The position numbers and the translations under genes were made by a program. This document shows, piece by piece, positions 63,516 through 64,000 of a stretch of 64,000 nucleotides of DNA (positions are counted from its first letter, which is position 1; each line of letters starts with the position of its first letter). Origin of the DNA: Gammaproteobacteria bacterium UBA5109 (lineage in GTDB: Bacteria > Pseudomonadota > Gammaproteobacteria > Pseudomonadales > Pseudohongiellaceae); contig DHZH01000001.1 of NCBI GenBank assembly GCA_002414385.1, positions 431 to 64,430 on the forward strand, written 5' to 3'. Below the pieces are notes generated by a model that was not told where the DNA came from, made no database searches, and was given only the letters and a program-made list of their open reading frames with translations.

Positions 63516-64000
63516 ATGGGAGTCGTGACCAAACGCTCTTCAATGCTGTTTTATTCAGACGGCAACAGTCAGTACAGTCATCAAGTCAGAATTGTACTTG
63601 CTGAAAAAGGGGTCACTGTCGATATCGTTGATGTTGACATTCATGACAAGCCAGAGGATCTGGCAGATCTTAACCCTTACAACACACTACCGACACTGGT
63701 TGATCGGGACCTGATTCTGTATGAATCGGGTATCATGATGGAATATCTGGATGAGCGTTTTCCACATCCGCCACTGTTTCCTGTCTATCCGGTAGCTCGT
63801 GCGCAAAGCAGATTGTGGATGCACCGTATCGAAAAAGACTGGTGTTCACTGGTGGAAAAAATTCAGTATGAAGAAGGCACTGACAAGGAGTTAAAAGAGG
63901 CTCGCAAGGAGCTGCTGGAAAGCCTGATTTCAATTGCCCCGATTTTTTCAGAAAAACCTTTCTTCATGAGTGAAGAGTTTACCATTGTGGATTGCTGTGT
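63516..64000 (+). CDS. sspA: Stringent starvation protein A (3' end outside window)
   Basis: 161 residues are visible and the frame is open to the last base. It has a GST-like fold: thioredoxin-like part (SSMLFYSDGNSQYSHQVRIVLAEKG; LNPYNTLPTLVDRD; LYESGIMMEYLDERFPHPPLFP) and the start of the helical part. SspA binds RNA polymerase and does not act as a glutathione transferase. Position after petBC is conserved; sspB is expected beyond the edge. Confidence 0.95.
   Translation, partial: MGVVTKRSSMLFYSDGNSQYSHQVRIVLAEKGVTVDIVDVDIHDKPEDLADLNPYNTLPTLVDRDLILYESGIMMEYLDERFPHPPLFPVYPVARAQSRLWMHRIEKDWCSLVEKIQYEEGTDKELKEARKELLESLISIAPIFSEKPFFMSEEFTIVDCC

Overview
The window looks like the chromosome of a marine-type gammaproteobacterium of moderate G+C. 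Two blocks keep Pseudomonas-like gene order: dksA-gluQ-[sigma-54 activator]-pcnB-panBCD-acs on the left, and murA-hisG-hisD-degS/algW ... cysD-cysNC ... zapE-rplM-rpsI-petA-petBC-sspA on the right. Between them is the classic kdsD-kdsC-lptC-lptA-lptB-rpoN-ptsN-rapZ-npr cluster. No phage, insertion sequence, CRISPR array, tRNA or rRNA was seen. Both window edges cut a gene: a giant adhesin on the left and sspA on the right.

Region 1-14056 (+) is an accessory surface/secretion cassette. It holds a large VCBS/cadherin-like repeat protein, a TolC-like outer-membrane lipoprotein carrying its own adhesin-like domain, a periplasmic adaptor, a GAF-HlyD adaptor, a site-2 (M50) metalloprotease fused to a HlyD-like domain, a MORN-repeat protein and an Ig-like lipoprotein. 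No ABC-transporter ATPase is present, so this is not a standard type 1 secretion operon. It is one of the two best candidates here for an undescribed system.

Region 14062-23994 (-) holds acetyl-CoA synthetase, the pantothenate genes panDCB, a deoxynucleoside kinase in the place of folK, poly(A) polymerase, a roughly 500-base gene-free gap, a sigma-54 activator, gluQ and dksA. The gap has a near-consensus sigma-54 promoter, a perfect dyad about 90 bases upstream of the predicted start, two runs of AAN triplets and an intrinsic terminator. It lies exactly where Pseudomonas carries the small RNA CrcZ, between cbrB and pcnB. The sensor kinase cbrA is not at this locus, and the adjacent activator has lost the phospho-acceptor Asp and the conserved Lys of its receiver domain. 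This CrcZ-like RNA with a pseudo-receiver activator is the other main candidate.

Region 24176-36639 is mixed housekeeping: a Rieske ferredoxin, a transsulfuration-type PLP enzyme, NsrR with its own operator, a sulfite-oxidase-type molybdoenzyme, a membrane pyrophosphatase, an ApbC/Mrp Fe-S carrier, DarP, MgtE and a NhaC-type antiporter. Region 36658-44251 (-) holds the nitrogen-PTS genes, sigma-54 and the Lpt/Kdo genes; hpf is missing between rpoN and ptsN. Region 44367-64000 holds ibaG, murA, hisGD, a DegS-type protease, Nif3, YciH, a DUF1244 protein, a TonB-dependent receptor, a fructosamine-kinase-like protein, an SDR enzyme, sulfate activation genes, zapG, zapE, ribosomal proteins L13 and S9, and a bc1 complex in which cytochromes b and c1 are one polypeptide.
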